Part shown: in pieces, positions 1-9,800 of the stretch
Layout: the number at the start of each line of letters is the position of its first letter
Numbering within the stretch: the stretch's first letter is position 1
Assembly: GCF_000761215.1 (NCBI RefSeq)
Contig: NZ_CP009438.1
Coordinates: 744,001-808,000, forward strand
Source: Streptomyces glaucescens
Lineage (GTDB): Bacteria; Actinomycetota; Actinomycetes; Streptomycetales; Streptomycetaceae
Reading direction: 5' to 3'
DNA: 64,000 bases
Translations under genes and position numbers: made by a program
The notes under the pieces: generated by a model
Databases searched by the model: none
Seen by the model: only the letters and a program-made list of their open reading frames with translations
What the model was told of the DNA's origin: nothing

Positions 1-884
1 TTGCAGCTCTTGGAGAGCTTGACGGCGATCCGCTTGAGCACGCCGGACATCTGGACGAAGGCGCCGCAGTCCTGGGTGGCCTCGACCAGGTTGGCGGCGG
101 TGACCAGGGGCAGGCCGGTGATGTCGGAGAGGTGGCGGCGGGCCGACTCGGCGTAGCCGCGGGGCGCGTTGAGGCCGGTGCCGATGGCGGTGGCGCCCAG
201 GTTGATCTCGTGGATCAGCTCGACGGCCTCCGCGAGGCGGCTGCGGTCCTCGTCGAGCATGACGGCGTAGGCGGAGAACTCCTGGCCGAGCGTCATGGGG
301 ACGGCGTCCTGGAGCTGCGTGCGGCCCATCTTCAGGACGTCGCGGAACTCGACCGCCTTGCGGGCGAACGCGTCCTGGAGCACCGACATCGCCTTGAGCA
401 GGCCCCGTACCGCGAAGACCGTCGCGATCTTGACCGCGGTCGGGTAGACGTCGTTGGTGGACTGGCCGAGGTTCACGTCCTCGTTGGGGTGCAGGTGCGC
501 GTACTGGCCCTTCTCGTGGCCCAGCAGCTCCAGTGCCCGGTTGGCGACGACCTCGTTGGCGTTCATGTTGGTCGAGGTGCCGGCGCCGCCCTGCACCACG
601 TCGACCACGAACTGGTCGTGCAGTTCGCCGGCGCGGATCTCGCGGCAGGCCGCGACGATCGCGGCGGCCTTGCGCGGCTCCAGCAGGCCCAGTTCCTCGT
701 TGGCGAGCGCGGCGGCCTCCTTCACCGCGGCCAGGGCGGTGATCAGGTGCGGGTAGGCGGAGATCGGGGTGCCGGTGATGGCGAAGTTCTCCGTGGCGCG
801 CAGGGTGTGCACGCCCCAGTAGGCGTCGGCGGGGACGTCCCGGTCGCCGAGGAGGTCGTGTTCGCTGCGGGTGGCGGCGGTCAT
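1..884 (-). CDS. aspA: Aspartate ammonia-lyase, N-terminal part (cut by window edge)
   Basis: Converts L-aspartate to fumarate and ammonia in the cytoplasm. About 294 residues are visible, from an ATG at 884 (MTAATRSEHDLLG) to the window edge. The family's N-terminal landmarks are present: YWGVHT near the start, the STNMNANEV block, HPNEDVNLGQSTNDVYPT, and GRTQLQDAVPMTLGQEF. The downstream mobile loop carrying the catalytic serine (GSSxMPxKxNP) lies outside the window. STNDVYPT with TQLQDA fits aspartase better than fumarase, and so does the context: asparaginase and an asparagine-type permease lie upstream on the same strand. It is separated from asparaginase by 303 bases and a strong hairpin, so it probably has its own promoter. 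GAGGA about 11 bases before the ATG is a plausible ribosome binding site. Confidence 0.93.
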   Translation of the reverse strand, partial: MTAATRSEHDLLGDRDVPADAYWGVHTLRATENFAITGTPISAYPHLITALAAVKEAAALANEELGLLEPRKAAAIVAACREIRAGELHDQFVVDVVQGGAGTSTNMNANEVVANRALELLGHEKGQYAHLHPNEDVNLGQSTNDVYPTAVKIATVFAVRGLLKAMSVLQDAFARKAVEFRDVLKMGRTQLQDAVPMTLGQEFSAYAVMLDEDRSRLAEAVELIHEINLGATAIGTGLNAPRGYAESARRHLSDITGLPLVTAANLVEATQDCGAFVQMSGVLKRIAVKLSKSC

Positions 885-1187
885 GGGTGTCTGGGTCCTC
901 TTCGAGGGGTGCGGGTGCCGGTGCGGTGCGGCTGGGGTGAGGGTGGGGCGGGTGGGGTGCGGCGGTGAGGGTGCCGGGGCCCCGCGGCGGTCTGCGCAGG
1001 GTATGCCGTGGCTCGTGCGGCGTCCGTCGACCGTGGGGTGGGGCCGCGGCGGGGGGTGTCCGTTCCCGGTCCGGCGGCTCGGTGGGACGTCAGGTGCCGG
1101 CGTCGGCACCGGCCGCCGTGGGCGGACGCCCCCGCCGGGTGTCCCGATCGCCGTGCCCGGCCGCGGGACGCCCGGCGGGGAGGAACG
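885..1187. other. Gene-free stretch between aspA and asparaginase
   Basis: This 303-base gap holds the hairpin described at 1130-1180 and, nearer aspA, G-rich sequence with repeated GGTGCGG-like words. Open frames here are GC-rich shadows with no family resemblance. The aspA promoter presumably lies here, but I could not identify clear -35/-10 elements. Confidence 0.5.
1130..1180 (-). terminator. Hairpin terminator downstream of asparaginase
   Basis: Arms at 1130-1146 and 1164-1180 pair over 17 positions with one G-U type mismatch and a 17-base loop. It begins 8 bases after the asparaginase stop codon on the minus strand, which is where a factor-independent terminator would be expected. No U-tract follows, as is usual in Streptomyces. 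Confidence 0.7.
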
Positions 1188-2198
1188 TCACGGCGTGGGC
1201 GTCAGCGGGTCCAGGGCTCGGGCCGGGCGGATCTCGCCCACCGGGATGCCACCGCCGAGCAGGGGCTCGCCGGCGAACTCCTTGAGCCGGGACGGGTCGA
1301 CGCCTGCCCGGGCCAGGGCCGCGGCGGCCACGGGGACGCGCGCCCGGCCCGCGCCGTCGGCGATCTTGACGGCGATCGCACGGCCGTCGGGCAGCGCTGC
1401 CACCTGGACGCCCTCGAAGCCGTCCTTCGCCAGCAGACCGGGGACGGCCCGCATCAGGGCGGCCACGTCCCGGGCGGAGCCGGAGGCCATCTCGGCGTGC
1501 TCGCGCATCGCGTCGGCGACGCGTGCCTCCGGTGTGCCGGGCGCGGCGGTGGTGATGCGGGCGGCGGCGCGGGCGAGGCCGTGCAGCGAGACGGCGAACA
1601 GCGGTGCGCCGCAGCCGTCGACGGTCACGTGGGCGATCCGCTGGCCGGTCAGGTCCTCCACGATCTCGGCGATCGCCTGCTGGAGGGGGTGGGCCGGGTC
1701 GAGGTAGTCGTCCAGGGGCCAGTCGTTGAGCTTGCAGGTGTACAGCATGGCCGCGTGCTTGCCCGAGCAGTTCTGCGCCAGGCGCGACGGCGGCCGGTTC
1801 TCGCGCACCCAGACGTCCCTGACCGCCGGGTCGAACGGCAGGTCCGGCGTGTTGCGCAGGTGGTCCTCGGTGAGCCCGGCGAGTTCCAGGATGCGGCGGG
1901 TGCCGGCGAGGTGGCGTTCCTCGCCGGAGTGGCTGGCGGCGGCGAGCGACAGCAGTTCGCCGTCGAGCGGCAGGCCGGCCCGGACCATGGCGACGGCCTG
2001 GACCGGCTTGATCGCGGAGCGGGGGTAGAAGGCCGCCTCGACGTCACCGGTGGCGAAGGTGACGCGTCCGTGGACGTCCAGGACGACGACCGAGCCGTAG
2101 TGGGTGCCTTCGACGATCCCTCCCCGGACGAGGTGGGCGACGGGGGCGTGGCGGGGTTCGCGGGCGGGGGGTGCGTCCGCGACGGAACTGCTGTACAT
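1188..2198 (-). CDS. L-asparaginase, Rhizobium etli type (asparaginase II family)
   Basis: Hydrolyses L-asparagine to aspartate and ammonia; probably cytoplasmic, as no signal peptide is seen. The 336-residue protein belongs to the R. etli-type (class 3) asparaginases, unrelated to the E. coli enzymes. Visible landmarks: S61-x-x-K64 in PRSAIKPVQ (the beta-lactamase-like catalytic pair), the ASHSGE block near 88-93, C144 and K147 in NCSGKH, and C196 in DGCGAP. These match the zinc ligands Cys/Lys/Cys and nucleophile region described for the R. etli enzyme. The start MYSSSVADAPP at 2198 lies 44 bases behind the permease stop, so the two are likely cotranscribed. Product aspartate would feed the downstream aspartase. 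Family assignment is strong; substrate is inferred from family and context. Confidence 0.92.
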   Translation of the reverse strand: MYSSSVADAPPAREPRHAPVAHLVRGGIVEGTHYGSVVVLDVHGRVTFATGDVEAAFYPRSAIKPVQAVAMVRAGLPLDGELLSLAAASHSGEERHLAGTRRILELAGLTEDHLRNTPDLPFDPAVRDVWVRENRPPSRLAQNCSGKHAAMLYTCKLNDWPLDDYLDPAHPLQQAIAEIVEDLTGQRIAHVTVDGCGAPLFAVSLHGLARAAARITTAAPGTPEARVADAMREHAEMASGSARDVAALMRAVPGLLAKDGFEGVQVAALPDGRAIAVKIADGAGRARVPVAAAALARAGVDPSRLKEFAGEPLLGGGIPVGEIRPARALDPLTPTP

Positions 2199-2242
2199 CA
2201 CTGCCTGGTTCTTCGGTGGTTGGGTGTCGGCCGGGGCGTGGT

Positions 2243-3691
2243 TCACACGTCGGCCTTGGCGGGGTTCCCGACGCGGCCGCGGATGGCGAACCAGCCGGCG
2301 ACCAGGGCGGCGACGATCAGCGGCAGGCACAGCACGGTGGTGCGTCCGGCGCCGCCGTCGGCGTACATGAGGACCAGGACGGAGGCGAGGAAGGCCAGCG
2401 TCACGGTCTCGGTCCAGGGGGAGCCCGGCAGGCGGTATGCGGGGCGGTCGAGTGCGCCGCTGCGGGTCCTGCGCCAGAACAGCAGGTGGCAGACCATGAT
2501 CATGCCCCAGGTGGCCAGGATGCCGAGGGCGGCGAAGTTGAGGACGATCTCGAAGGCGTCCTTGGGGACGACGAAGTTGAGGCCGACGCCGAGGACGCAG
2601 ATGCCGCTGGTGAGGAGGATGCCGCCGTAGGGGACCTGGCTGCGGCTCATGGCACCGGTGAACCGGGGGGCGGAGCCGTGCACGGCCATGGAGCGCAGGA
2701 TGCGTCCGGTCGAGTACAGGCCGGAGTTGAGGGAGGACATCGCCGCGGTGAGCACGACGAGGTTCATGATGCCGCCGGCGGCGGGGATCCCGATGTTGGA
2801 GAGCACGGTGACGAAGGGGCTCTCGCCCGCCTTGTAGGACGACCAGGGCAGCAGCATGGACAGCAGCAGGACCGAGCCGACGTAGAAGAGGCCGACGCGC
2901 CACATGATCGAGTTGATCGCCTTGGGCATGATCTTCTCGGGGTTCTCGGTCTCGCCGGCGGCGACGCCGACCAGTTCGACGGAGGCGTAGGCGAAGACCA
3001 CACCCTGGATGATCAGCAGCATGGGCAGCAGGCCGTTGGGGAAGACGCCGCCGTTGTCGGTGATCAGCGACGGGCCGGGGGTGTGGCCGTCGACGGGGTG
3101 CTGGGTGACCAGCAGGAAGATGCCGATGCAGAGGAAGACGACGAGCGCGCCGACCTTGACGATGGCGAACCAGAACTCCAGTTCGCCGAAGATCTTCACG
3201 GAGATCAGGTTCACGGTGAGGACGACGGCGAGCGCGACAAGTGCCAGCACCCACTGGGGGATGTCGGAGAACAGGCCCCAGTAGTGCGTGTAGGTGGCGA
3301 CCGCGGTGATGTCGGCGATGCCGGTGGTGGCCCAGTTGAGGAAGTACATCCAGCCGGCGGTGTACGCGCCCTTCTCGCCCATGAACTCACGGGCGTAGGA
3401 GACGAAGGCGCCGGAGGAGGGCCGGTAGAGCACGAGTTCGCCGAGGGCGCGCACGACGAGGAACGCGAAGACGCCGCAGACGGCGTAGGCGATGAAGAGG
3501 GAGGGACCGGCGTCGGCGAGGCGGCCGCCGGCGCCGAGGAAGAGGCCGGTGCCGATGGCCCCGCCGATGGCGATCATGTTGACGTGCCGGGACTTCAGGG
3601 ACTTGCTGTAGCCCTCGTCTCCGGCGTCGACATGGCCGGAACGTTTCTGCACGTCGGACCGCACGTCATTGTGCAGGGACTGCTCGCTCAC
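2243..3691 (-). CDS. ansP: Amino acid permease, asparagine/GABA permease type
   Basis: Integral membrane amino acid transporter of the APC superfamily, AAT subgroup. The 482-residue protein shows a short charged N-terminus, then [21 protein letters not shown], the classic first-helix motif of this group, and about 12 hydrophobic segments. [17 protein letters not shown] and GWMYFLNW are further conserved blocks. The GTG start at 3691 overlaps the stop of the GntR gene (GTGA), indicating translational coupling. The neighbours (asparaginase, aspartase) make L-asparagine the most likely substrate; a related substrate such as GABA cannot be excluded from sequence alone. Confidence 0.87.
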   Translation of the reverse strand: MSEQSLHNDVRSDVQKRSGHVDAGDEGYSKSLKSRHVNMIAIGGAIGTGLFLGAGGRLADAGPSLFIAYAVCGVFAFLVVRALGELVLYRPSSGAFVSYAREFMGEKGAYTAGWMYFLNWATTGIADITAVATYTHYWGLFSDIPQWVLALVALAVVLTVNLISVKIFGELEFWFAIVKVGALVVFLCIGIFLLVTQHPVDGHTPGPSLITDNGGVFPNGLLPMLLIIQGVVFAYASVELVGVAAGETENPEKIMPKAINSIMWRVGLFYVGSVLLLSMLLPWSSYKAGESPFVTVLSNIGIPAAGGIMNLVVLTAAMSSLNSGLYSTGRILRSMAVHGSAPRFTGAMSRSQVPYGGILLTSGICVLGVGLNFVVPKDAFEIVLNFAALGILATWGMIMVCHLLFWRRTRSGALDRPAYRLPGSPWTETVTLAFLASVLVLMYADGGAGRTTVLCLPLIVAALVAGWFAIRGRVGNPAKADV

Positions 3692-4419
3692 GCCTCGGAT
3701 CCGCCTTCCATGGGGGTGTCCGTGCGCGCGGGGCGCACGATGTCGGTGAGGGTGGTCTCCACGCGGTCGAGGTGGTGCGACATCGCCTCGACGGCGTCGT
3801 GCTCGGAACCGTCGATCAGTGCCTCGACGATCGCCCGGTGCTCGCGGTTGGACTGCTCGCGCCGTCCGCCCAGCTCGTTCAGGAACGCCGACTGGCGGGC
3901 CAGGGCGTCCCGGATCTCCTCGATCACCCGGCGGAACACCGGGTTCTGCGCGGCCTCGGCCACCGCCAGGTGGAAGAGGGTGTCCATCGCCACCCACGCG
4001 GTGGTGTCGGTCTCCCGCTCCATGCGGTCGAGGAGGTGGGCGAGGTGATCGAGGTTCTCGGGGGTGCGGCGCAGCGCCGCGTACCCGGCGACCGGGATCT
4101 CGACGTGCCGGCGCACCTCCAGCAGGTCGCTGGCCGCGTAGTCGCCGAAGGTGGGGTCCTCGACGCTGTCGGCGACCACGAACGTGCCCTTGCCGGTCTT
4201 GGCCACGGTGAGCCCCAGCGCCTGCAGCGCCCGCAGCGCCTCGCGCAGCACGGGCCGGGAGACCTCCAGGGTGCGGCACAGCTCGGCCTCGGAGGGCAGC
4301 TTGTCGCCGATGGCGTACTCGCCGCGCTCGATGGCTCCGCGCAGGTGGCCGAGCACCGCTTCCATGGCGCCGACCCGGCGCGGGAGGGGACGGGCTGTCT
4401 GGCTGTCTGACAGGTTCAC
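3688..4419 (-). CDS. GntR/FadR-type transcriptional regulator
   Basis: DNA-binding regulator, 243 residues. A winged helix-turn-helix occupies about residues 17-83 ([22 protein letters not shown]). An FCD-type ligand-binding domain follows from about 95, with the acidic/histidine positions typical of a metal-binding FadR pocket ([26 protein letters not shown]). The start is GTG at 4419, with GGAGG about 11 bases upstream. It is the first gene of a run with permease and asparaginase, overlapping the permease start by four bases, so it is the natural candidate regulator of asparagine uptake and breakdown. The effector is unknown; aspartate or asparagine is an inference. Direct repeats just upstream may be its operator. 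Confidence 0.9.
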   Translation of the reverse strand: MNLSDSQTARPLPRRVGAMEAVLGHLRGAIERGEYAIGDKLPSEAELCRTLEVSRPVLREALRALQALGLTVAKTGKGTFVVADSVEDPTFGDYAASDLLEVRRHVEIPVAGYAALRRTPENLDHLAHLLDRMERETDTTAWVAMDTLFHLAVAEAAQNPVFRRVIEEIRDALARQSAFLNELGGRREQSNREHRAIVEALIDGSEHDAVEAMSHHLDRVETTLTDIVRPARTDTPMEGGSEA

Positions 4420-4463
4420 GGGGGACGATCCTCCGGGGCGCCCGGCGCGCTGTCAAGACCGGG

Positions 4464-4503
4464 GAAAGAAGACATTCATGCGGACGGGCGCCTGAAAGAA
4501 GAC
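4464..4503. promoter_or_regulatory. Direct repeat GAAAGAAGAC, possible GntR operator
   Basis: Two perfect copies of GAAAGAAGAC lie at 4464-4473 and 4494-4503, exactly 30 bases apart (about three helical turns), 45-85 bases upstream of the GntR start. The purine-rich word stands out in this GC-rich DNA. Autoregulation is inferred; FadR-type proteins more often use inverted repeats. Confidence 0.4.
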
Positions 4504-4625
4504 TTCCCGACGCGCCCCGGTGCGCCTCCCTGCCGCCTCCGAGCGCAGCATGTGCGCCAACACCCCTTGCTGGTCTGTCTTTTGACGGTCTTCCCGGAGG
4601 CTGTGGCTTCCGTCACCATGGGGGC

Positions 4626-4847
4626 ATGGCGGACATCGGGACATCAGCGAAGACCTTGCAATCGGACCTCATCGACCTGTCGGACGTACCCCTGGCCCGG
4701 CTGGGAGAGGTCGCTCTCCTGCCCGCGGCCGTCACCGGCCTCCTCGACGGGCTCACGGCCTCCCCCACGCCTCTGTGCGAGGGCCAGATGGCCGCGCTGT
4801 GCGGCACGGCACCCTGGGCTCCCGGTGGTACGCCGCGTGAGAGTTGA
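4626..4847 (+). CDS. fxsA: FxSxx-COOH precursor-like peptide, lacking the C-terminal motif (remnant)
   Basis: 73 codons starting MADIGTSAKT. Residues 10-40 (TLQSDLIDLSDVPLARLGEV) resemble the leader of FxsA peptides, the ribosomal precursors that radical-SAM maturases convert to cyclophane peptides. FxsA normally ends in Phe-x-Ser-x-x at the carboxyl terminus. Here the sequence after about residue 45 (SPTPLCEGQMAALC...GTPRES) contains no phenylalanine and no such motif. The other two forward frames across 4740-4850 do not supply it either. The gene abuts a HExxH gene that normally forms the second half of the radical-SAM maturase, and runs opposite to fxsT. I read it as a 5' fragment whose core was lost by deletion. 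Translation is possible; a functional product is doubtful. Confidence 0.6.
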   Translation: MADIGTSAKTLQSDLIDLSDVPLARLGEVALLPAAVTGLLDGLTASPTPLCEGQMAALCGTAPWAPGGTPRES

Positions 4848-6835
4848 GCGGCCCTGAGCGCTTCCGGCTGCCGCTGAGCACCATCACGGCGGTGGCCACG
4901 GGGCAGCTGGACGACGCCGACCTGGCGCTGCTGCGCTCGTCGGAGCGCAGCCGTCTGCTGCTCGCCCTCGCGGCGATCCTCGCTCACGTCGGCCGCGCGG
5001 AGGAGGTCCCCGGACCGGCCGCCGCCCGGCCCCTGCGGCCCGCCGCCGCGTGGGAGCTGCTGGCCACCGTCCAGCGCGCCGACCCGGCGGCCGTCGAGGC
5101 GGTGCTGGCCGACCCGGCCGTCGGCCTGTGGGCGTTTCCCGTGCTGCGCAAGCTGCGCCATGGGGCCGCCGCGGTCGGCGCGCAGATCCCGGCCTGGGCG
5201 GCGGCCTCCGTGTTCGCCGCGCTGGCGGGTGCCGCGGCCGTACGGGCGGGGGTGCGCACCACGGTCCGGGTCCCGGCCCACCACGGGCGGGTGTGGCTGC
5301 CCTCGCTGGGGGTGACCGACCCGGTGGGCCGCGGCACGTGGGCGGTGGCGACGCTGGACCACGGTCCGAACGGCACGGTGGTCTTCGGTGAGAACGGCTC
5401 GGTGCGGCTGCCGGACGATCCGGCGCGGGTCGCGGACGGCTGGCACCCGCTGCCGCGTCCCGGGGGCGCCGGCGGGCCGTACGGCACGGGCGCGGTCGCC
5501 CTCGACCACCTCAGCCCGTTCCGCGACTTCCGCTCCCTGCGCGAACCGGCCCCGCTCGCCCCCCGGGACCTGGAGCGCTGGCACGAGCTGCTGGCCGAGA
5601 GCGACGCCCTGCTGAGGCGGGAGCAGCCGGACGCGCACCGGCTCGTCTCGGGCACCGTCCGCACGATCGTGCCGGTCGAGGGGCCCAGCCCGCTGCGGGT
5701 GGTCAGCGCCACCGATCCCGACGCGCCCGGCGCCGTCACCATGTCCCTGCCGCTGGACGCCGCGGCGATGGCGGCCGTGCTGATCCACGAGGCCCGGCAC
5801 AGCCTGCTCGGTTCCCTGGCCGCCCTGGTGCCGCTGCTGGTACCGGTGCAGGAGGGACCGGAGCCGACCTACTTCGCCCCGTGGCGGGCGGACCCCCGGC
5901 CGCTGCGCGGTCTGCTCTTCGGCACGCACGCCTTCGCCGGGGTGATGGCGTTCTGGCGGGCCCGGCGTGCCGTCGAGGGCGACCGGGCGGAGTTCGAGTA
6001 CGCGCTCCACCGCCACCAGGTCCGCCCCGCCCTCGCCGCGCTGCGCAACGCCGGCGGTCTGACCCCGGCCGGCGGTCTGATCGTGGAGGGCCTCGCCGCG
6101 TCCGTCCACGGCGGCCCCCGGTGCGCGCGACGCCGCTCCCCCGCCCCGGCCGCCGGCGGGGGCGGGCCGCAGCACGGCGGCGTGACGCCCCGGCATCTGG
6201 CCGCACTCGCCCACGACGACGAGCGGGCCGCGTGGCGGGTCGCCCATCTGGTCGTCGACGACGACGACGCGCTGGCCCTGGCCCGGCGGCTGCTGGCGGG
6301 CCGGCCGGCTCCCGCCCAGTTGCCGCCGGCCCGCCTGCGGCCGCACGCGAGCGGCGCCCCGCGGCCCCCCGACCACCCGGCGGCCCGGACCTGGCTGGCC
6401 CGCCTGTGGTGCACCGACCGGCAGGCCTTCGCGGCCGTCCGCCGGGCGCTGGCCCGGGGACGCGGCCACCCGCTGGGCGTCAAGGGCGCGACCCTCGCGG
6501 ACGCCCTGCTGGTCGCGGGCGACACGGCCGCGGCGCTGCACCGGTTCCGCCGGCAGCCGCCGTCCCCCGACGCGTGGACCGGGATCGGCCTGGCCCAGCG
6601 GTCCGGCCCCGCGCGGCTGCTGGTGGAGCGTCCGGAACTGGTGCTCGCGCTGCACGAGGCGCTGCTGCGGCTGGGGGCGCCGCCGCCCGGCGCCGAACGG
6701 CTCGCCGGCTGGCTGGGCGCGGGCGCGCGGCCCCCGGGCTCAGATGCTCAGCGCGTCGATGTCGCAGTTGGCCCGGATGCCGTTGGCGGCGTCCTTGGTG
6801 GCCTGGTGGTCGGGCCCGAGCACCCGGCGGAATGA
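4844..6835 (+). CDS. Stand-alone HExxH domain protein (C-terminal half of an FxsB-type maturase)
   Basis: About 663 residues from a TTG at 4844; an in-frame stop lies just upstream at 4838-4840. The protein contains HEARH at residues 315-319 (VLIHEARHSLLGSL), matching the HExxH domain that in FxsB-type RiPP maturases is fused behind a radical-SAM/SPASM module. In studied fused proteins this domain is an alpha-ketoglutarate-dependent peptide beta-hydroxylase. No CxxxCxxC radical-SAM motif or SPASM cysteine cluster is present, and the reading frame begins almost directly with domain sequence (RFRLPLSTITAVATGQ). The missing piece would be roughly 1.1 kb. The last 96 bases run into the opposite-strand fxsT gene. 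Either a genuine split enzyme with a weak TTG start or the residue of a deletion; I favour the latter. Confidence 0.65.
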   Translation: MSGPERFRLPLSTITAVATGQLDDADLALLRSSERSRLLLALAAILAHVGRAEEVPGPAAARPLRPAAAWELLATVQRADPAAVEAVLADPAVGLWAFPVLRKLRHGAAAVGAQIPAWAAASVFAALAGAAAVRAGVRTTVRVPAHHGRVWLPSLGVTDPVGRGTWAVATLDHGPNGTVVFGENGSVRLPDDPARVADGWHPLPRPGGAGGPYGTGAVALDHLSPFRDFRSLREPAPLAPRDLERWHELLAESDALLRREQPDAHRLVSGTVRTIVPVEGPSPLRVVSATDPDAPGAVTMSLPLDAAAMAAVLIHEARHSLLGSLAALVPLLVPVQEGPEPTYFAPWRADPRPLRGLLFGTHAFAGVMAFWRARRAVEGDRAEFEYALHRHQVRPALAALRNAGGLTPAGGLIVEGLAASVHGGPRCARRRSPAPAAGGGGPQHGGVTPRHLAALAHDDERAAWRVAHLVVDDDDALALARRLLAGRPAPAQLPPARLRPHASGAPRPPDHPAARTWLARLWCTDRQAFAAVRRALARGRGHPLGVKGATLADALLVAGDTAAALHRFRRQPPSPDAWTGIGLAQRSGPARLLVERPELVLALHEALLRLGAPPPGAERLAGWLGAGARPPGSDAQRVDVAVGPDAVGGVLGGLVVGPEHPAE

Positions 6836-9800
6836 GGCGAGCGCCCGCTCGTAGTGCTCCTTCGCCTCCAGCGTCCGCCCCAGCCCCTTGAGGTCGTACG
6901 ACAGGTTCAGCCGGACCGCGAGCGTCGAGGGGTGTTCCTCGCCGCGGGCCTCGACGCTCTGCCGCAGCACCTCGGCGTCGATGTCATGGGCCTGGCTCAC
7001 CTCGCCCAGGGCGAAGTGGTCGCTGGCCAGGTTGGTCCGGGCGAGCAGGGTGCGCGGATGGCGTTCGCTCAGCACCCGGCTGAGTCCGGTCACCGACTCC
7101 TCGTCGAGCGCGCGCGACTCCTCGATGTGCCCGAGCAGCCTCGACGTCACGGCGAGGTTGGTGACGGTCGCGTAGGTGTGCGGGTGCTCGGGGCCGAGGA
7201 TCTCCCGGACGTACGTCATGGTCTGCCGGCCGAGCGCGGCGGCCCCGGCCAGGTCGCCGGTCTGCCGCAGGTCGGTCGCGTGGTTCAGCGCCGCCCGGAC
7301 GGTGTCGAGCGACTTCTCGCCCTGCTTGCGCCGCAGCAGGTCCAGCACCCTGCCGGACAGCTCGAACGCGCCGGTGTGGTCACCGGTCTTGCGCCGGGTG
7401 ACGGAGAGTTCCCGGGTGATCCAGACGGTCAGCGAGTGCTCCTCGCCCAGCATCTGCACCGCGCGCTCCCGCAGCGCCTCCTGGCCTTCCAGCGCCTCCC
7501 GGAAGCGGCCCAGCTCCTGGAGATCGATGTAGAGCTGGTGCAGGGTGCTCAGGGTGAGCAGGTGGTCGTCGCCGATGACCTCGACCCGGCGCTGGTAGGT
7601 GTCCTCGTCCAGTTGCCGGGCCTGGGTGACGTCCCCCGCCAGCCTCAGGCTGACCGCGTAGTTGTGCGCCGCCTGGAGGGTGCTGGGGTCGTCGGGCCCC
7701 TGCTCCCGCAGCGTCGTCTCGTACGCCTGCTGGTCCAGTTCCCGGGCGCGGTAGAAGTCGCCGCGGGCGCGGAGCACGATCGCCAGGACGCTGAGGGCGC
7801 GCTGGGTGGCCTCGTGCCGTTCGCCGAGGACCCGCCGGTAGCGGTCGACGAGCTCGGACTGGACCTCGTACGCCTCGGTGTAGCGCCCGAGCCAGCGCAG
7901 GGTCTCGGCGCGCACCTGGTCGATGGAGAGCACGTGCTCGTGGTCGTCGCCGAGGAGGGCGCGCCAGCGCGCCGCGGCGTCCTCGGCGGCCTCGAGCGCG
8001 GGTTCGTAGTCGCTGCGGGCGAGCAGGAACCGCGCCTCGTTGAGGACGAGTTCGCGGACCCAGCCCTCCTGGCACTCGACCATGCCGGAGGCGCGTACGT
8101 GCGGCAGCAGGGCCGAGTAGCGCGGCCACATGGTGGAGCGCTGCGGGTTGCGGGGGTCCGCGTGGGCCAGGATCTCGTGCGCGCAGTGCCGCATCTCGGC
8201 GCGTTCGCGGCTGTTCATCTGCTCGATGAGCACGCGCTGCACCAGGCGGTGCACCTGGATGGTCGACTTGCGGTGGTCGATGCGGGCCAGGGCATAGCGG
8301 CCGATCTCGCGGACCGCGCGCGCCAGTTTGATGGGATCGTCCAGCGCCTCGCGCAGGGCGGCCGGGGCGGTGACGCCGCGGACGGCGGAGAAGAAGTCCC
8401 AGTCGATCGGCTCGGGGGCGAAGAACGCGCAGACCTGGAGGAGCTGGAGGGCCGCGGGGTGGTCCTCGCGCAGCCGGTCCAGCGAGAGGTTCCAGGCGGC
8501 GGCCACCGGCAGGTCGTAGTCGGCGGGCGGGTCCACCCGCAGCAGTTCGGCGTACTTCGTCTCGAAGAGATCGAGGTACTGGTGGACCGGCATGCCGGTC
8601 TCCGCGAGCCACACCGCGGCCTGCTCGACGGCCAGCGGCAGATCTCCGAGGGAGTCCGCGAGCCGGTCGGCCGCGTCCTCGGCAATGTCCGGACTGCGTC
8701 GTTTGATGAGCGCGACGCTTTCCTCACGTGCAAACACATCGACCTCTAGGGAATTGGCCAGGCTCGACCACTGAGCGTTACGGGAGGTGACCAGCACTCG
8801 CCCCGGCCCGTCGTTGGGGAAGAACTGCCTCACCTCCTGAGGGTTCTCCGCGTTGTCGAAGACCAGGAGCCAATTCGAGTAGGGTTCGCCGACCCTCAAG
8901 GCCTCCAGGACGGCGGGCACGGCGCTTCGGTCGGCGCCCGCCCGCAGGTTCATCTGTTCCCCGAGTTCGATCAGGGACTGCACGATCAGGTTGGTCTGTT
9001 CGGCTGGAATCCACCAGATCAGCCGGTAGTCGCGACTGTGCCTGTACACGTGTTCGATAGCGATCTGGGACTTCCCGACCCCGCCCATGCCGTGCAGGGC
9101 TTCGGGGAGGACCGCGGTCGTCCCCTCGGTCAGTCTCCGGTTGAGCTGTTCGAGGAGTTCCTCGCGACCGGTGAAGTTCCGGTTCCGCTGCGGCACGTTG
9201 CCCCACAGGCGCGGCGGCACATCCGTACGAGCGACGGTCGGGACGGGCTGCGACGCGGTGGACACGGAACCTCCTGGGGCTTCCAGCGACGGGTCTGTCT
9301 CCTGTCCGGGCGGGGCAGGAGGCTGCGAGTGCGGACGGTCACCAACCGTAGGGGACACCTCACCCTCTGTCACTTCGTCGGGCGGGGGTGAGGAGTCCGC
9401 TTCGTGCAGGAGCCTGCGCAGCCGTCCGGCCCGTGCCGAGTAGGGGCCGGACAGCGCGGCCAGGGCCGACTGGAGGGGGCGCACGAAGGGCAGGGTGGCG
9501 GCGGTGACCGGGGGATCCGGGGCGTTCAGACGCCACTCGACCAGGCGCTCCCCGCCCGCCGTCCCGGCGGCCAGCCGGGGGCCCAGATGCGCGGCGACCT
9601 GGCGCAGCACGGTCAGGGTCTCGGCCCGGGTGCCGAGACCCAGCAGCTCCTCCCTGACCCCCTCCTCGAAGTCGTAGGAGACCAGCCGGTCGTCCTCCGC
9701 GTCGATCCGCCGGTCGGTGCGGCGCAACAGCCCGAACAGGGCGATCTCGGCGAGGTTCCACGCCTCGGCGCCGGGCAGCGACTTCTGGATCAGCCGCATC

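Noticed and set aside
4613..6655. Long 680-codon minus-strand frame opposite the HExxH gene
   Set aside because: Translation is Arg/Gly/Gln-rich with no family motifs, while the plus strand shows HExxH-domain sequence. It is a GC-content shadow; the same applies to other long antisense frames such as 2171-4048 and 26171-28669.
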